Positions 56,860-64,000 of a stretch of DNA of 64,000 nucleotides are shown here, one piece after another. This DNA is from Candidatus Uhrbacteria bacterium. Its GTDB lineage: Bacteria; Patescibacteriota; Patescibacteriia; 2-12-FULL-60-25. Position 1 is the stretch's first letter. Each line of letters starts with the position of its first letter. The notes under the pieces are model-generated. The model searched no databases and was not told where the DNA came from. It worked only from the letters and a program-made list of their open reading frames with translations. The translations under genes and the position numbers were made by a program. Location of the stretch: contig JAIOPK010000006.1 in NCBI GenBank assembly GCA_021413945.1, positions 454,327 through 518,326 of the forward strand, in the 5' to 3' direction.

Positions 56860-57178
56860 AAATTCGTACTCCCCCTTCGATGGAGGAAATGAGTGGCCCT
56901 TTGCTGGCGCTTAGGCGGTTCAGCGCGTTGTGTATTACTTGGCGCCGGTATCCGATGTAGCCCATTCCCTTGAGTTCTGCCATCACTTGTGCGGCACTCC
57001 TCTGGCGTGTGAAAAAGCCTTTCGAGATCAATAGAAGAACTCCGCCCTTTGGGCCGGAGAATTCCCCTTCGCTAGCGATCTTCCGTGACGCGGTCTTCCT
57101 GGTTAGAAAAACAGCGCGTTCGAGCCGCACAATCCGTTTTAAAATATCATCGGTGACTTTTTTATTATTGTCCAACAT
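56843..57178 (-). CDS. Small winged-helix-like protein of the accessory operon
   Basis: 111 residues, starting inside the previous gene (14-bp overlap). A charged N-terminal helix (DDILKRIVRLERAVFL) precedes GGVLLLISKGFFTRQRSAAQVMAELKGMGYIGYRRQVIHNALNRL, which reads as a helix-turn-helix followed by a wing (GGVRIYAKRK). The G-x-x-x-L-I-x-x-G-F-F pattern is shared with the next upstream protein (SLIGELTDGGFFKKPKEL), so these are likely duplicates. Nucleic-acid binding is likely; target unknown. Confidence 0.6.
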   Translation of the reverse strand: MLDNNKKVTDDILKRIVRLERAVFLTRKTASRKIASEGEFSGPKGGVLLLISKGFFTRQRSAAQVMAELKGMGYIGYRRQVIHNALNRLSASKGPLISSIEGGVRIYAKRK

Positions 57179-57539
57179 ATGTCCATCGGTTGCCCTCCCG
57201 GATCCGGCGTAGCTGACGCCTTTTTACAAGGCGGAGCAGCGTCGGGGAGAGGGTGGTTACTGGGTAATGATAGCCGTGTTCCTCAAGTGCTAGTTTTATT
57301 GCGCCAAGCTCTTTGGGCTTCTTAAAAAATCCACCGTCAGTTAGCTCTCCGATCAGGCTCCCGAGAGTAGGTCCGGACGAAGTCGTTCTGCTGCCCTGCT
57401 TAGTCTTACCAGGGTTTTTTGTAACGGGTCCCGCTGGAATCGATCGGTCGAGGGCAGCCACGAGCTCAGCGACTTCCTTTGAAGTACCTTCAATGGTAAT
57501 TATCGCCCCACTTTTTGAAGTTATTTGTGCTTTTGCCAT
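57165..57539 (-). CDS. Small winged-helix-like protein, first of the accessory operon
   Basis: 124 residues. The N-terminal part (ITSKSGAIITIEGTSKEVAELVAAL) is a short beta-alpha unit followed by a Lys/Ser/Thr linker. The C-terminal half has GSLIGELTDGGFFKKPKELGAIKLAL and ends with LLRLVKRRQLRRIREGNRWTYV, a winged-helix reading similar to the following gene. No Shine-Dalgarno is seen. The promoter TTGACT (complement of 57599-57604), 18 bp, TATTCT (complement of 57575-57580) gives a leader of about 30 nt. Confidence 0.62.
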   Translation of the reverse strand: MAKAQITSKSGAIITIEGTSKEVAELVAALDRSIPAGPVTKNPGKTKQGSRTTSSGPTLGSLIGELTDGGFFKKPKELGAIKLALEEHGYHYPVTTLSPTLLRLVKRRQLRRIREGNRWTYVGQ

Positions 57540-57574
57540 ATGCAGTTATTCATTTATTCATTTTTTACAAGCCA

Positions 57575-57604
57575 AGAATAACTGAATAGCCTGTAGGGAG
57601 TCAA
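57575..57604 (-). promoter_or_regulatory. Promoter of the accessory operon
   Basis: TTGACT and TATTCT on the minus strand, spaced 18 bp. A run of seven T (on +) lies directly upstream. Confidence 0.6.
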
Positions 57605-57813
57605 CCCCCCTTTTTTTGGGTGCTCGGCGAGATCCTTTTTGACCTCGTCTATCCTTACCGCCAGTAGGAACAGAGTCTTATTCCGACTACCAATACTTCA
57701 CCTTCTCTAATAGCCTAAGTCCCTAGTGAGAACACGGTTTCCGAAGCCGTTACTTAGTCACCTGACAACCCATTTTGGTCGCTATGGCCGGAGCCCGTCA
57801 TGAGTGACCGTTC
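57605..57813. other. Intergenic stretch between the RM gene and the accessory operon
   Basis: About 210 bp with no credible ORF. It contains a short ACGG/CCGT hairpin near 57734-57750 and several GT/AC-rich dyads but no T-run. I see nothing that identifies it. Confidence 0.4.
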
Positions 57814-60750
57814 TCAACCTCGAATTTCTTCCACGATTCGAACCTCCTCTTCCGTCAGTCCATAGAGTTCATACACCAACGCATCAATTTGTTTGTCGGT
57901 GGCCGTGATTGCATTCTGGAGTGTGATTTTTCCCGATTCCGACGCTGACTCGTGAAGCTCACGCGTATGCGCTAGTCGTCGGTTGGCCAAGTCCACCATC
58001 TTCTCATACATAACTTTCTCCGCGGATTTCTTCAAATCAAGTTTCCGCACTGGAATTTGCTCCATATATTGGTAAATGAGGCGGTACCGAAACTCTCCAG
58101 CGCGTACGCCGAACGGGATACTGATGTTGCTAATCGCGAACCAGAACAACCTACTATTGAGAATTCCTAATAAATATTTGTCGCCCGTCCCGAGCGCGTA
58201 AATGGTGTTTGTCGGGTATATACCAGATTCGTCATAAGCGAAGCGTGGGTGCTTGCAGATGTCTGGATAAAGCAGTTTTGGCTGGTTAAAAGTTTCGTAG
58301 TAATCGCACGGACGAAGTTCCCACCAGAAATCGCCTTGGTCTTGCCGTTCGCGGAGCGCTTTGGTGAACGGCTCAAGATGACTAACGATGGACGGATGTT
58401 CTTCACTCAGCCAAGCCCAAGCTTTAACTTCAGAGGCGCTTGCGCCTGCTTTGCCCATTTGCGAACGAGTCCAGCCAGCTGGCAAGACGATGAGCCACGA
58501 ATCTGTTGGCTCGATGAAGTATTCCCGCACATCTTCGCCGCCACGACAGGGATGAATCAAGACCGCACTTGCTTCAGCTTTCGCAACGAGCCTGTCTCGC
58601 TGTTCGGTTGTGACGACGAAGGCTTCGTTCAAGCCGGTTTTGATTCCGTAGAATATCTTCTTGTTGACGTAGCTACCGAGTGGTTCGCCAGCTTTCACGA
58701 TTTTGGCAAACGTCTTCAGTTGCGCTCCGCTTCGCAATGACCACGCATCGCGATTGAACTGCTTTACTGACGCAAAGAAATCCGTCTTGCTCATCTCGGC
58801 TAGCACGCTATCCGTTTCTAGGGTTCTCACCTTGCTGATTTCCACTTGATCGGATTGCTTTTCTTTCGCCAGCACCGGAATACAAACGTAGGTGTCCTTG
58901 GCATCGGCAAACACGGCCAAGCCCCCGAAATCCACGATGCGAATAAGCGCTGCGTGTTTGAGCAAAGTTTCACGCAGGGCTTCGGCATACGTTGCCCGCA
59001 GAAAGCTGCTGGAAACGATGATGCTGTAACGTCCGCCGGGACGAATCAACTTCACACCCTTTTCCATGAAGTAGGTGAATAGGTCGCCCGTGCCTGAATA
59101 GGATTCGTAATGCTTTTCGAAATAGTCTTTGGATTCCTTCAGAGATTCTTGCCTGAGATATGGCGGGTTGCCAATAACCGCGTCGAAACCTCCAGACTTT
59201 ATAATGGACTCGAACTGAACTGCCCAATCGAATGCGTGAACGCGCACAAGGTCCTCAGGTTTCTCCGAAAAATCGGAAGCGATGAGTGAGTTGCCGCACT
59301 TAATATTGTCTCCCAAACGCGGAAGCATTCGATCGTTAAAAAGACTCTGCTGTTCTGGTGAGCGTAGCGCCTCCAACATCAGAGACAACTTCGCTAGCTC
59401 AACCGCCTGTCGATCAAGGTCGACGCCATAGATGTGCGCCGTAAGCACACGTTTTCTTTCTTCAAGCGTCAGTTGCCATTGCCCTGCTGGGTCTCGATAA
59501 ACCTTTTTCGCTTTCTCATGCTTCTTCGCATCATCGGCGACATACCAATCCCGATACCAATCTGCTAGGAATTTGTACGCCCCGAGCAAGAATGAGCCTG
59601 ATCCGCAGGCCGGATCGACTATTGAGAGCTTCTCTATCTGTTTCGGAGTCTTCCCCTCAACCAGCTTCCCTACCGTGTTCTGAACGATGTATTCAACAAT
59701 ATACGTCGGAGTGTAATAGATGCCACCCGCCTTGCGGACTTCAGGCTTCAATTCCACCTTCGCATGACCGCCCTCGGTCAGGCGTATGACTTTACCAAGA
59801 AACTGTTCATAGACCTGCCCAAGAATTTCCGCTGGAATGGCATCAAACTTGTATGGGCTTTTCGGGAAATAGAGTTCGGAAATGACATCCTTCAAAACCT
59901 TATCATCGATTTTAAGATCCGCAATCGAGGCGACCTCGAAAAGATCAGAGTCGTAGCGCTGCTCCGCCTTCTTAAAAAGTTTATAAAGCTTTGCATAATT
60001 ATCCTCCCCTTCTATCACCCCTCTCAAGTCCCCCTCATTCGCGATTCCGCGATCCTCGCAAATACGGAGAAACAAAATGCGTCCGATTGTATCCTGAACA
60101 ATACGGTTTAAGCGTTCTTCTGAAACCTCGTTGCGGTTGGCAATGTTATGGGCCAACAAATTCCTCCATTTGGAAATATCTTCGAGCAGTTCGCCATCAA
60201 CGGTCTGCTGGGCGCGCTTCTTTGTCAGCTTCTCTAAAGATCCTCCAAGGACCTTCTCGCGAGAAAATAAATCCACGATCTCGTCCCACCTGTCAACATA
60301 TTCATCGAACTTTATGCAGTCGATACGAGCAATCCGAGAGGTATCTCCATTCTTTGGCCTTACTGACGTGTCGTAAATTGCGAACTCTTCAAAATCCGTC
60401 AGAATACTCCGCACCGTCTTTGCGCTCCACCCATATCCACGTAACTGGAGGGCAGCGTCCTGATTGCTACAGATATTCAATGAAGGCTTTTTAGCCTCAA
60501 CGAAGAACCTAATCTTCTTATCCAAGTAGAAACCGAAATCCGGAGCTTTTCCGTGAACGAGCTTCTCGTAATGAACATCACGGTCTGCCCCCTTTGCCAG
60601 CTTGTTCTCCATATCCCAACCCAAAACCTCAAAAAACGGGTTGAGAAACTCAGTCCTTAGCTGTTCCTCGTTATACTCGCTGGATTGGTAGTAATCGAAG
60701 TGGAGTTTGAACTTATCTACAAGCTCCACGATACGTTGCGGTGCGGGCAT
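57814..60750 (-). CDS. Type IIG restriction-modification enzyme (Eco57I-like)
   Basis: 978 residues combining cleavage, methylation and target recognition. An N-terminal PD-(D/E)xK nuclease is visible as APDFGFYLDKKIRFFVEAKK (about 69-88). The helical connector precedes GGIYYTPTYIVEYIV and the N6-adenine methylase core: DPACGSGSFL (motif I, SAM) and VIGNPPYL (motif IV). The C-terminal 350 residues form the recognition domain, including GIKTGLNEAFVV and NTIYALG-type elements. No separate methylase or specificity subunit is present, as expected for this class. It is GC-moderate like its neighbours and ends 60 bp from the tRNA terminator. Confidence 0.92.
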   Translation of the reverse strand: MPAPQRIVELVDKFKLHFDYYQSSEYNEEQLRTEFLNPFFEVLGWDMENKLAKGADRDVHYEKLVHGKAPDFGFYLDKKIRFFVEAKKPSLNICSNQDAALQLRGYGWSAKTVRSILTDFEEFAIYDTSVRPKNGDTSRIARIDCIKFDEYVDRWDEIVDLFSREKVLGGSLEKLTKKRAQQTVDGELLEDISKWRNLLAHNIANRNEVSEERLNRIVQDTIGRILFLRICEDRGIANEGDLRGVIEGEDNYAKLYKLFKKAEQRYDSDLFEVASIADLKIDDKVLKDVISELYFPKSPYKFDAIPAEILGQVYEQFLGKVIRLTEGGHAKVELKPEVRKAGGIYYTPTYIVEYIVQNTVGKLVEGKTPKQIEKLSIVDPACGSGSFLLGAYKFLADWYRDWYVADDAKKHEKAKKVYRDPAGQWQLTLEERKRVLTAHIYGVDLDRQAVELAKLSLMLEALRSPEQQSLFNDRMLPRLGDNIKCGNSLIASDFSEKPEDLVRVHAFDWAVQFESIIKSGGFDAVIGNPPYLRQESLKESKDYFEKHYESYSGTGDLFTYFMEKGVKLIRPGGRYSIIVSSSFLRATYAEALRETLLKHAALIRIVDFGGLAVFADAKDTYVCIPVLAKEKQSDQVEISKVRTLETDSVLAEMSKTDFFASVKQFNRDAWSLRSGAQLKTFAKIVKAGEPLGSYVNKKIFYGIKTGLNEAFVVTTEQRDRLVAKAEASAVLIHPCRGGEDVREYFIEPTDSWLIVLPAGWTRSQMGKAGASASEVKAWAWLSEEHPSIVSHLEPFTKALRERQDQGDFWWELRPCDYYETFNQPKLLYPDICKHPRFAYDESGIYPTNTIYALGTGDKYLLGILNSRLFWFAISNISIPFGVRAGEFRYRLIYQYMEQIPVRKLDLKKSAEKVMYEKMVDLANRRLAHTRELHESASESGKITLQNAITATDKQIDALVYELYGLTEEEVRIVEEIRG

Positions 60751-60780
60751 ACGGCCAGCTTAGCAGGATAACGCGGAACG

Positions 60781-60810
60781 TAAAAATCCCTGCTTTCGCG
60801 GGGATTTTTA
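60781..60810 (-). terminator. Terminator of the tRNA transcript
   Basis: TAAAAATCCC (60781-60790) and GGGATTTTTA (60801-60810) pair, with a GC/GC inner stem. It follows tRNA-Val on the minus strand. Confidence 0.8.
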
Positions 60811-60812
60811 CG

Positions 60813-60889
60813 TGGTGGACGCTGTAGGATTCGAACCTACGACCCTCTCGGTGTAAACGAGATGCTCTAACCAACTGAGCTAAGCGTCC
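60813..60889 (-). tRNA. tRNA-Val (anticodon UAC), CCA encoded
   Basis: The acceptor GGACGCT pairs with AGCGTCC. The anticodon loop is TTTACAC (anticodon TAC) and the T arm is GTAGG-TTCGAAT-CCTAC. The discriminator A is followed by an encoded CCA. Confidence 0.95.
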
Positions 60890-60909
60890 CGATACATTTT
60901 CAGAATACG

Positions 60910-60996
60910 TGGTGCGGCGAGAGAGATTTGAACTCTCATAACCTTGCGGTTGCTACCACCTCAAGGTAGTGCGTCTACCAATTTCGCCATCGCCGC
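60910..60996 (-). tRNA. tRNA-Leu (anticodon GAG), CCA encoded
   Basis: 87 nt with a long variable arm (CAACCGCAAGGTTATG), as in tRNA-Leu. The anticodon loop TTGAGGT gives GAG. The T loop is TTCAAAT, and the 3' end is GCCGC-A-CCA. It is probably co-transcribed with tRNA-Val, 20 bp downstream. Confidence 0.94.
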
Positions 60997-61059
60997 CCCA
61001 CATATTCTCAAAGCTTGCGCGGAAAACGTTATCAAAACTTACTTAGATTGGCAAGCGCT

Positions 61060-64000
61060 TCAGGGCGTGTACAAATAGGCGTCCATGACCCCGTTCATGC
61101 CGGATTTGATCGCCATACGCTGGAGTGCGTGGAAGTTTTTGAGGAGCAGGGTGATGTTGAGCGGGATGCGTACGCCCCGGCGCTTGATCGCCGTCATGGC
61201 TCGCAAACCCTCCTGCCAGTCATGCCGCGAAGATGCGTCGGCCAAACGATGGACTTCAAGGCGCGTTTGCTCGTCCATGACTCCTCCGCTCTCGGCGACG
61301 AAGCCGGCCAACATCTCTTCCTTGGCCGATATGTCGGCAAACGGATTGATGAACTGGGAAACGATCACCCGTTCCTGCGGAGACAAATGAAGAAAGAAGT
61401 TGCGGTCGTAAACGGCGATCTCTCCTTTTGGCGTTACGGAGAAGTTGCCGATATGGATATCCGAAAGCGCCTGCCCATGGGCAATCTGCTCGATGTAACT
61501 CTTGGTAATCACGCTGATCACCTGTCGCATGTCGTGACCTTTTTTCTCCAATTGCTTCCACTGCGTCAAGTTTGTTCCCGGGATATACTCCTCTCTTGAG
61601 AAATACGCGTTCTCCGGTCCGCGTGAACGCGGAATGCGCAGACCATACCGATGACCTTCCGGTTTATATCCTTGATGGCGTTCGAAGAAGCGCTTGTCGT
61701 TTTCCAAGAAGTTTTCAAACGCGACATCCTTGGCGATCCATTCCTTCATATCGTCGAGCAAAACATTGGCTGACTCATATCCCCCGCCGTGATTTTTCGC
61801 GAGAGATCCGATCACATCTTTGGCGAGTCCATACATCCCATCAATGTGATGCTTGATGTTTGGATTCAATATTTTGACTACTTCTTTTCTGCCGTCCGTC
61901 GCCTCGACTTCATAAACCGTAACGATCGAGCCGCCGCCGATGCGCTTCCCAAATCGAGCGATCTCATCCCACATCGTGGGCCATTCACGCTCCATGGTGA
62001 GTAACGCCGATATCTTTGATTGACCTTTTGCCTGATCAAAAACCTCATTGAATTCTTGAGCGTATTTTTCCGGAATGTCCGCCGCGAGCGGAAGGTTCTG
62101 TAAAAATCGGACGCCCATCGCCGACATGCGCTGAACCGTGTCTTTTACAAAGCGGAGCGGCGTCATCGCTTCAAAGACTTCCGGTTTTCCGGCGCCCAAC
62201 AAATCGTAAGCGATACGTTGGGAATATTCGCGATAGGCAAAACGGTAGCGATCCATGTTTGACAGGGCGCCTGCGGGAACAGACTTCCAATCTACCAATT
62301 TTTTTGTCTTAACCAGCAGTGCGGATTCGGGACTAATCCTCTCCGTATCATCCAGCGTCAACCATTCGGATGCTTGAGAACGTCTCTTCGGCGGGCGGGC
62401 GATGCGCTCCCCAAGGCTTCCCTGAAAGGCAATGTACAACAGCTCCCAATCTTTGACGTCAACCAGTCCTCCGCGTACTCGTTCCAGCACCTGCTCCAAA
62501 TCGTTCTCCCCTTCCGTTGGTTTAATCCATTCCTTGAACAGCGACTCGAGGAAAATTTTGCGTCTCTGCGGATCCGGGAGCAAACCTCCCTCTGATGTCA
62601 GGATCTTGCGGAGCAAGGCATGCCGGCCGACCGGACCAATCGAGTAGATCGTGCGCAAGGCGCTTTCGCAATCGGAGACAATAGCGGCCGCCTCGACCTC
62701 TTCTCCAAATTTTTGACTGTACTGGGGCCCGGATACCACTCTGTTAAAAATCACTTTGCGCAATTCCGTATCGTCCTCCGACGATTTGAGCAAGGCAAGC
62801 ATGGTCTTAACGATTTCCCTGGGTTCGGTGTGCCGAAAATCTTTTTCGAGAAGTAAGCCGGCTCCAATGCTCGACGATCCTTCCTTCAGCATTTCGTCGA
62901 GCTGTCCTTCTACGCGCTTCTTCACGAGTGTAAACGTTTCTTGCGAGTCGACTTGTTCATCCAAAAAACGTTCGCGCAAATTGAAATCCGTCACGCCGCT
63001 TCCACGCCCTTCCGGAAAGAGCGTGTCGAGTTTTTCCACAAAACCAACGGAAGACCAGCGGTCATTCAGTAGGCGCTTCTCCCATTGATCCCGTAGGGCC
63101 GGGTCGGGAACGATCGAGACGAGCTCGATACCTTCCGCCAAGCTTAGCTTTTTAAATTCGCCCTTTTTATACATCAAAACCAAACGTTCCAAGATCGGCC
63201 CCGTTTCAATCGAGCGCCGTACAAATTCTTCACGGGCCCGATAATTCGCGTCGCCTTCCAGTCGGACAACCTCTTTAGATAGCGCCTGCGGATCTTCAAT
63301 AGAAAGAAGGTGGCGTACCGCGATTCGCGTGCGCATCACGTCCTCATATTCCTCTTGAAGCGATTGTTCAAAGTCTTGAGGCAGTGTCCCCCACGCGACA
63401 TCGAGTTTTGTAAAATCGGGATCCAGTCTCTTGATCAGCCTCGTCGCTCGGTCGCGATCCAAGCGCCCGAGCAAGTTTATGTGTTGAACTTCTTTTTCCA
63501 AATACTTGGCCTGTTTATTAAACTCCGGATCTTCTTTGTTATCCATTTTGTAGCCGTATTCCGGATCCTCATCCGATATTTCCTGCGTAGCCAGCACCCT
63601 CACATTCTCCAATCCGTTCAGCCAATAGTAAAGAAAGAGCGCTTCTTCCTTTTCCGGGAGCGGAATTGAATGACATTCCGGTAGAGCTAGCGCCGTCTTC
63701 AACCATTCATACCCCGCCGTCGTCAGTAGTCGTATCTTGCGATCCGCGATCTCCGCCTGTTCAAAATTGCCTTTCTGGGTTTTTGATGACACGTATTCAT
63801 TAACCTTTAAAAACGTGCTCCGCAGATGGCTCGCGAGGTCTTCTACCTGTACGGACTCTTTGTTCTCCAGAAATTCTGCCGCGAGCGCGCGGGCAAGATT
63901 TTTTGCTTTCTGAAAATCCTTGAGATGCTCGGTCTTGGTTATCCAATCCCGAACCTCCTTGTCTTGTATCTGCTCGACGGACAACGGTTTGTTCTTCTCG
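61060..64000 (-). CDS. Large protein with C-terminal UbiB/ABC1-like kinase domain (runs off right edge)
   Basis: The frame is open to the window edge; a TTG at 63984 could be the start, but the true start may lie outside. At least 974 residues. The first 600 are helical, charged and without recognised motif. Residues about 650-860 resemble an atypical UbiB/ABC1 kinase: IGGGSIVTVYEVEATDG (Gly-rich loop), EVVKILNPNIK (Lys of the nucleotide site), HGQALSDIHIGNFSVT (catalytic loop D-x-H-x-G-N) and IAVYDRNF in place of D-F/Y-G. The usual KxGQ motif is not evident. Substrate unknown; a large-protein or membrane-linked role is possible. Confidence 0.72.
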   Translation of the reverse strand, partial: EKNKPLSVEQIQDKEVRDWITKTEHLKDFQKAKNLARALAAEFLENKESVQVEDLASHLRSTFLKVNEYVSSKTQKGNFEQAEIADRKIRLLTTAGYEWLKTALALPECHSIPLPEKEEALFLYYWLNGLENVRVLATQEISDEDPEYGYKMDNKEDPEFNKQAKYLEKEVQHINLLGRLDRDRATRLIKRLDPDFTKLDVAWGTLPQDFEQSLQEEYEDVMRTRIAVRHLLSIEDPQALSKEVVRLEGDANYRAREEFVRRSIETGPILERLVLMYKKGEFKKLSLAEGIELVSIVPDPALRDQWEKRLLNDRWSSVGFVEKLDTLFPEGRGSGVTDFNLRERFLDEQVDSQETFTLVKKRVEGQLDEMLKEGSSSIGAGLLLEKDFRHTEPREIVKTMLALLKSSEDDTELRKVIFNRVVSGPQYSQKFGEEVEAAAIVSDCESALRTIYSIGPVGRHALLRKILTSEGGLLPDPQRRKIFLESLFKEWIKPTEGENDLEQVLERVRGGLVDVKDWELLYIAFQGSLGERIARPPKRRSQASEWLTLDDTERISPESALLVKTKKLVDWKSVPAGALSNMDRYRFAYREYSQRIAYDLLGAGKPEVFEAMTPLRFVKDTVQRMSAMGVRFLQNLPLAADIPEKYAQEFNEVFDQAKGQSKISALLTMEREWPTMWDEIARFGKRIGGGSIVTVYEVEATDGRKEVVKILNPNIKHHIDGMYGLAKDVIGSLAKNHGGGYESANVLLDDMKEWIAKDVAFENFLENDKRFFERHQGYKPEGHRYGLRIPRSRGPENAYFSREEYIPGTNLTQWKQLEKKGHDMRQVISVITKSYIEQIAHGQALSDIHIGNFSVTPKGEIAVYDRNFFLHLSPQERVIVSQFINPFADISAKEEMLAGFVAESGGVMDEQTRLEVHRLADASSRHDWQEGLRAMTAIKRRGVRIPLNITLLLKNFHALQRMAIKSGMNGVMDAYLYTP

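Overview
The window looks like a chromosome segment of a Patescibacteria (Candidate Phyla Radiation) bacterium, using the standard code (many genes end in TGA). The evidence is the very tight gene packing, the many mRNAs that appear leaderless, a KilA-N/ORF6N gene, a DUF378 protein, a compact class I ribonucleotide reductase operon with a free-standing TSCPD protein, and an Mre/PBP2 wall cluster with no capsule or central-metabolism genes. The lineage below phylum level cannot be fixed from the sequence alone.

Region 1 (1-15.8 kb) is a block of nucleic-acid genes, all on the + strand: the end of a DinG-type helicase, a 273-residue orphan protein, two paralogous DECH helicases, an HrpA/HrpB-type DEAH helicase, a protein ending in DnaA domain IV, RNase III, a primary-type sigma factor and a large zinc-ribbon/sigma-4/winged-helix protein. 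Nearly every gene here has its own TTGACA promoter placed directly after the previous terminator, and most have a Shine-Dalgarno-led start. The striking element is a chain of about twelve very short promoter-RNA-terminator units (about 1.13-3.99 kb) with no credible ORFs. The orphan protein gene sits inside this chain with the same promoter and terminator layout. The units share near-identical terminator hairpins, a recurrent TGCGTG motif and a C/U-rich, G-poor 3' tail. This is the best candidate here for an undescribed system.

Region 2 (15.9-34.8 kb) is ordinary chromosome: dnaE, a beta-CASP nuclease, an EamA transporter, a cellulase-like protein, typA, an ORF6N regulator with matching palindromes in its promoter and inside its own gene, a strongly structured ncRNA of about 780 nt, a secreted trypsin-like protease, a DEDD exonuclease, and an nrd operon behind a pair of NrdR-like boxes.

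Region 3 (34.8-55.5 kb) is mostly on the - strand. It holds rmuC, a SanA-like protein, the tight operon greA-lysS-serS-alr-ddl-ftsQ, the shape operon mreB-mreC-mreD-PBP2, a UvrD/AddB-like helicase-nuclease, tgt without the usual zinc cysteines, and membrane proteins.

Region 4 (55.6-64 kb) has an accessory four-gene operon ending in a PLD-like protein, a type IIG restriction-modification enzyme, tRNA-Val(UAC), tRNA-Leu(GAG) and a large UbiB/ABC1-like kinase protein that runs off the right edge.
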